NCBI GenBank assembly: GCA_905236465.1
Contig: CAJOQA010000331.1
Span: 1 to 14,909 of the forward strand
Length of the DNA stretch: 14,909 nucleotides
Origin: an uncultured Treponema sp.
GTDB lineage: Bacteria; Spirochaetota; Spirochaetia; Treponematales; Treponemataceae
Reading direction: 5' to 3'
This document shows, piece after piece, positions 12,922 to 14,909 of the stretch. The position numbers were made by a program, and so were the translations under genes. The notes under the pieces are model-generated. The model was given only the letters and a program-made list of their open reading frames with translations, was not told where the DNA came from and made no database searches. Numbering within the stretch: position 1 is the stretch's first letter; every line of letters begins with the position of its first letter.

Positions 12922-14487
12922 ATGACAAAAAGAAAAAGCGGCATCTTGCTGCACATTACATCCCTGCCAGATAGTCCGGGAATCGGCACCTTGGGTAAAA
13001 GCGCCTATGCTTTCGCTGATTGGCTAAAAAAAGCAGGACAAACTTTGTGGCAGATTTTGCCACTTGGTCCTACAGGTTACGGGGATAGCCCCTATGCAAG
13101 TTTCTCAACTTTTGCAGGTAACCCCCTTTTAATTGATTTAGATGATTTGCTTGAGCGCGGTTGGGCAGATTCTGAAGATATAGTTCCCCCTGAATACATA
13201 AAAACTTCAGGTTTAATTGATTATGGTTCTGTAGTTTGGTGGAAAATGCCGGTTTTGTACAAGTGTGCTGCCTTTTTCCTAAAAAATTGCACAGAGAAGG
13301 ACAGGGTAAAGTACGAGGCGTTTAAAAACGATCAGTCAGCCTGGCTTAACAATTTTGCAGACTACACAAGCATAAAGAAATTCTACGATACTCAAGCCCA
13401 GAAAGAAGGGGTCAGCGGTGAAAAGTCTATGTGGAACCGCTATTGGCCAAAAGACCTTGCTTGCCATGACCCTTCCGCTGTTTCTGATTGGGATGCAAAG
13501 CATACCCAGGATGTTGAGGAGATAAAGGTTATTCAGTTCTTCTTTAACGAGCAGTGGCAGGCCCTGAAATCTTACGTCAACAAGCTTGGAATAAAGATTA
13601 TAGGCGATATCCCTATTTTTGTCGCAGCTGATTCAGCTGATGTTTGGGCAAACAGAAAGCTCTTTCAGTTTGATTCCCAAACCCTCTTACAACTTAGCTG
13701 TGCAGGTGTTCCCCCTGATTATTTTAGCGAGACGGGGCAGCTTTGGGGCAACCCCCTTTACGACTGGGATGCGATGAAAAAAGACGGCTACTCTTGGTGG
13801 GTTGACCGTATAAGGAATATGTTGCGCCTCGTAGATGTTGTCCGCATTGACCATTTCCGTGGTTTTGAAGCTTATTGGAAGGTTCCCTATGGTTCTCCTA
13901 ACGCAATAAATGGCGAATGGGTCAAGGGGCCTGACAAGGATCTCTTTGACAAAATAAAAGAAAAACTGGGAGACCTTCCCATTATAGCAGAGGACCTGGG
14001 GGTTATAACTCCTGAAGTAGAAGCCTTGCGTGATGGCTGTGCCTTCCCTGGCATGAAGATTCTTCAGTTTGCCTTTAACGATAATCCTTGGACAGCTGAA
14101 AGTTCTGAAAATAAGGACTTACCGCACAATTACGGAAGGGAAAATCTTTTAGTTTACACTGGAACCCATGATAACGATACTGCTGCCGGTATACTTGCTT
14201 CTTCTAAAGCTGGATACAGAAAAAATGTCGCTAACTATTTAGGCTTAAAAGAAGATGCAGACATACAGACCCTTACAAAAGCAATGGTAAGAACTTGTTT
14301 TGCTTCTGTAGCCGCTACTTGTATTATTCCCCTGCAGGATGTCTACTGTCTTGGCTCTGAAACAAGAATGAATACCCCTTCAACAACCGGTAAAAACTGG
14401 GCTTGGCGAATGGAGACAAACCTTCTTGATAAGGCTGGGGCTGATTTCTTAAAAGAACTTTCCCTCATTTACGGAAGAAACTGTTAA
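12922..14487 (+). CDS. malQ: 4-alpha-glucanotransferase (amylomaltase, GH77)
   Basis: MalQ moves glucan chains between maltodextrins (disproportionation) and works in the cytoplasm in maltodextrin and glycogen breakdown. The 521-residue protein is of the short bacterial amylomaltase type, without the extra N-terminal modules of the E. coli enzyme. It begins with RKSGILLHITSLPDSPGIGTLG and GQTLWQILPLGPTGYGDSPYAS, the usual opening of the family. The three catalytic acids are visible: nucleophile Asp310 in VRIDHFRG, acid/base Glu357 in IAEDLG, and Asp417 in THDNDT. The 47-residue gap between the first two equals that of the Thermus enzyme. The C-terminal PSTTGKNWAWRM is also typical. GGGAG five bases before the ATG defines the start. 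It follows argG by 47 bases and is likely in the same transcript. No other mal or glg gene is visible nearby. Confidence 0.97.
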   Translation: MTKRKSGILLHITSLPDSPGIGTLGKSAYAFADWLKKAGQTLWQILPLGPTGYGDSPYASFSTFAGNPLLIDLDDLLERGWADSEDIVPPEYIKTSGLIDYGSVVWWKMPVLYKCAAFFLKNCTEKDRVKYEAFKNDQSAWLNNFADYTSIKKFYDTQAQKEGVSGEKSMWNRYWPKDLACHDPSAVSDWDAKHTQDVEEIKVIQFFFNEQWQALKSYVNKLGIKIIGDIPIFVAADSADVWANRKLFQFDSQTLLQLSCAGVPPDYFSETGQLWGNPLYDWDAMKKDGYSWWVDRIRNMLRLVDVVRIDHFRGFEAYWKVPYGSPNAINGEWVKGPDKDLFDKIKEKLGDLPIIAEDLGVITPEVEALRDGCAFPGMKILQFAFNDNPWTAESSENKDLPHNYGRENLLVYTGTHDNDTAAGILASSKAGYRKNVANYLGLKEDADIQTLTKAMVRTCFASVAATCIIPLQDVYCLGSETRMNTPSTTGKNWAWRMETNLLDKAGADFLKELSLIYGRNC

Positions 14488-14504
14488 TAAGTTACTCATT
14501 TACC

Positions 14505-14561
14505 GCATAGCGGGGAAATCTGTAAGCACTATGGATTTCCCTGCTCTCTTTGCTACTATGC
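14505..14561 (+). terminator. Strong hairpin downstream of malQ, possible terminator
   Basis: AGCGGGGAAATC (14509-14520), a 13-base loop and GATTTCCCTGCT (14534-14545) form a 12-bp stem with one G-U pair. GCATAG (14505-14510) can also pair with CTATGC (14556-14561). The following CTCTTTGCT is only partly T-rich, so it is a weak or atypical intrinsic terminator. It lies 17 bases after the malQ stop. Confidence 0.5.
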
Positions 14562-14573
14562 AGGCTAGCAGTC

Positions 14574-14595
14574 AATTCAAAAAAAATCTTGAATT
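14574..14595 (+). promoter_or_regulatory. Inverted repeat AATTCAA-N8-TTGAATT upstream of clpB
   Basis: Two perfect 7-base arms flank eight bases. The right arm includes the putative -35 of clpB. It could be an operator, or an AT-rich terminator completing malQ (TTCATTTTTT follows). It is not a CIRCE element. Confidence 0.4.
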
Positions 14596-14617
14596 TTCAT
14601 TTTTTCCTTAGTATTTT
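14589..14617 (+). promoter_or_regulatory. Possible clpB promoter
   Basis: TTGAAT and TATTTT are 17 bases apart, each about four of six consensus bases. The start site would lie about 15 bases before the clpB ATG. It is a modest match in AT-rich sequence. Confidence 0.4.
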
Positions 14618-14637
14618 AAATATATGGAGGTAAAAAA

Positions 14638-14909
14638 ATGGATTACAATTCTATGACATTAAAGACACAAGATGCAATTCAAGAAGCTGCATCCATTGCC
14701 GGTCAAAAGGATCATGGTGAAATAGGTCTTGAACATTTACTTATGGCCCTCCTTAAGCAAAAAGATGGAATAATTCCCCCTTTGGTGGAGCGCATAGGTG
14801 TAAAAGTAGAGACTTTACTTGAAGACTTAAATGCCCTTCTAGACCAATACCCAAAAGTTAGCGGAGCCGCACAGCTTTCATTTTCTTCTGAGGCCCAAAA
14901 GGTCCTTGC
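14638..14909 (+). CDS. clpB: ClpB disaggregase, N-terminal part only (continues past window)
   Basis: Ninety codons are visible, beginning MDYNSMTLKTQDAIQEAASIAG and continuing GEIGLEHLLMALLKQKDGIIPPLVERIG. This is the first Clp-N repeat, with the typical H-x-x-[LIVM]-L-x-x-[LIV] pattern, and the second repeat has just begun (LSFSSEAQKVL). ClpB is an AAA+ ATPase that extracts polypeptides from aggregates together with DnaK. The T-x-K-x-x-x-A opening and the LEHLLMALL spacing favour ClpB over ClpA or ClpC, but the ATPase domains that would prove it lie outside. GGAGG seven bases before the ATG is a strong ribosome-binding site. Confidence 0.88.
   Translation, partial: MDYNSMTLKTQDAIQEAASIAGQKDHGEIGLEHLLMALLKQKDGIIPPLVERIGVKVETLLEDLNALLDQYPKVSGAAQLSFSSEAQKVL

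Noticed and set aside
14560..14637. CIRCE element for clpB
   Set aside because: No TTAGCACTC-N9-GAGTGCTAA-like sequence; the inverted repeat present is a different AT-rich one.

Overview
The window reads as chromosomal DNA of a spirochaete, most likely a Treponema from gut, rumen or mouth. The grounds are family resemblance only: an AT-rich genome, a lipoprotein lytic transglycosylase beside a large acidic LysM membrane protein, a YD-repeat-like exported protein, a Cache-HAMP-GGDEF sensor, and a 575-residue protein of a kind I associate with treponemes. No rRNA or other decisive marker is present. There are eight complete protein genes, two partial ones at the edges and two tRNA genes. I see no mobile element, CRISPR array or phage gene.

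Left part, minus strand (1-5918). A three-gene chain runs leftward: a type II membrane protein with a C-terminal LysM domain (4934 to 2745), a lipoprotein of the Slt70 lytic transglycosylase family (2745 to 688), and a KDPG/KHG aldolase running off the window (from 688). Both junctions are one-base TAATG overlaps, so the genes look translationally coupled. The LysM protein begins with about 105 residues that align well with the beta substrate-binding domain of DnaK/Hsp70 but has no ATPase domain. Upstream, separated by a strong terminator, lies a small exported YD-repeat-like protein (5918 to 5073).

Middle part. purC (6092-6934, plus strand) is divergent from the YD-repeat gene and has a near-consensus promoter. 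It is followed by a diguanylate cyclase (6991-8544) whose excellent promoter sits so close to the ATG that a leaderless mRNA is predicted. A bidirectional terminator follows, then tRNA-Glu(CTC) and tRNA-Gln(CTG) on the minus strand. They appear to share one promoter but are separated by a terminator-like hairpin.

Right part, plus strand (8909-14909). An unrecognised 575-residue protein is followed five bases later by a PgeF/YfiH-family protein. Then come argG with a structured leader, malQ, and the start of clpB. argG has strikingly different codon use from its neighbours (all 15 arginines are CGN).

The genes cover peptidoglycan turnover (LysM protein, Slt, possibly PgeF), sugar and glycogen metabolism (KDPG aldolase, amylomaltase), purine and arginine synthesis, c-di-GMP signalling and protein quality control (ClpB). 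The most unusual item is the Hsp70-SBD/acidic linker/TM/LysM protein coupled to the transglycosylase. Other items worth a second look are the argG leader, with possible alternative pairing of its ribosome-binding site, and the leaderless cyclase.
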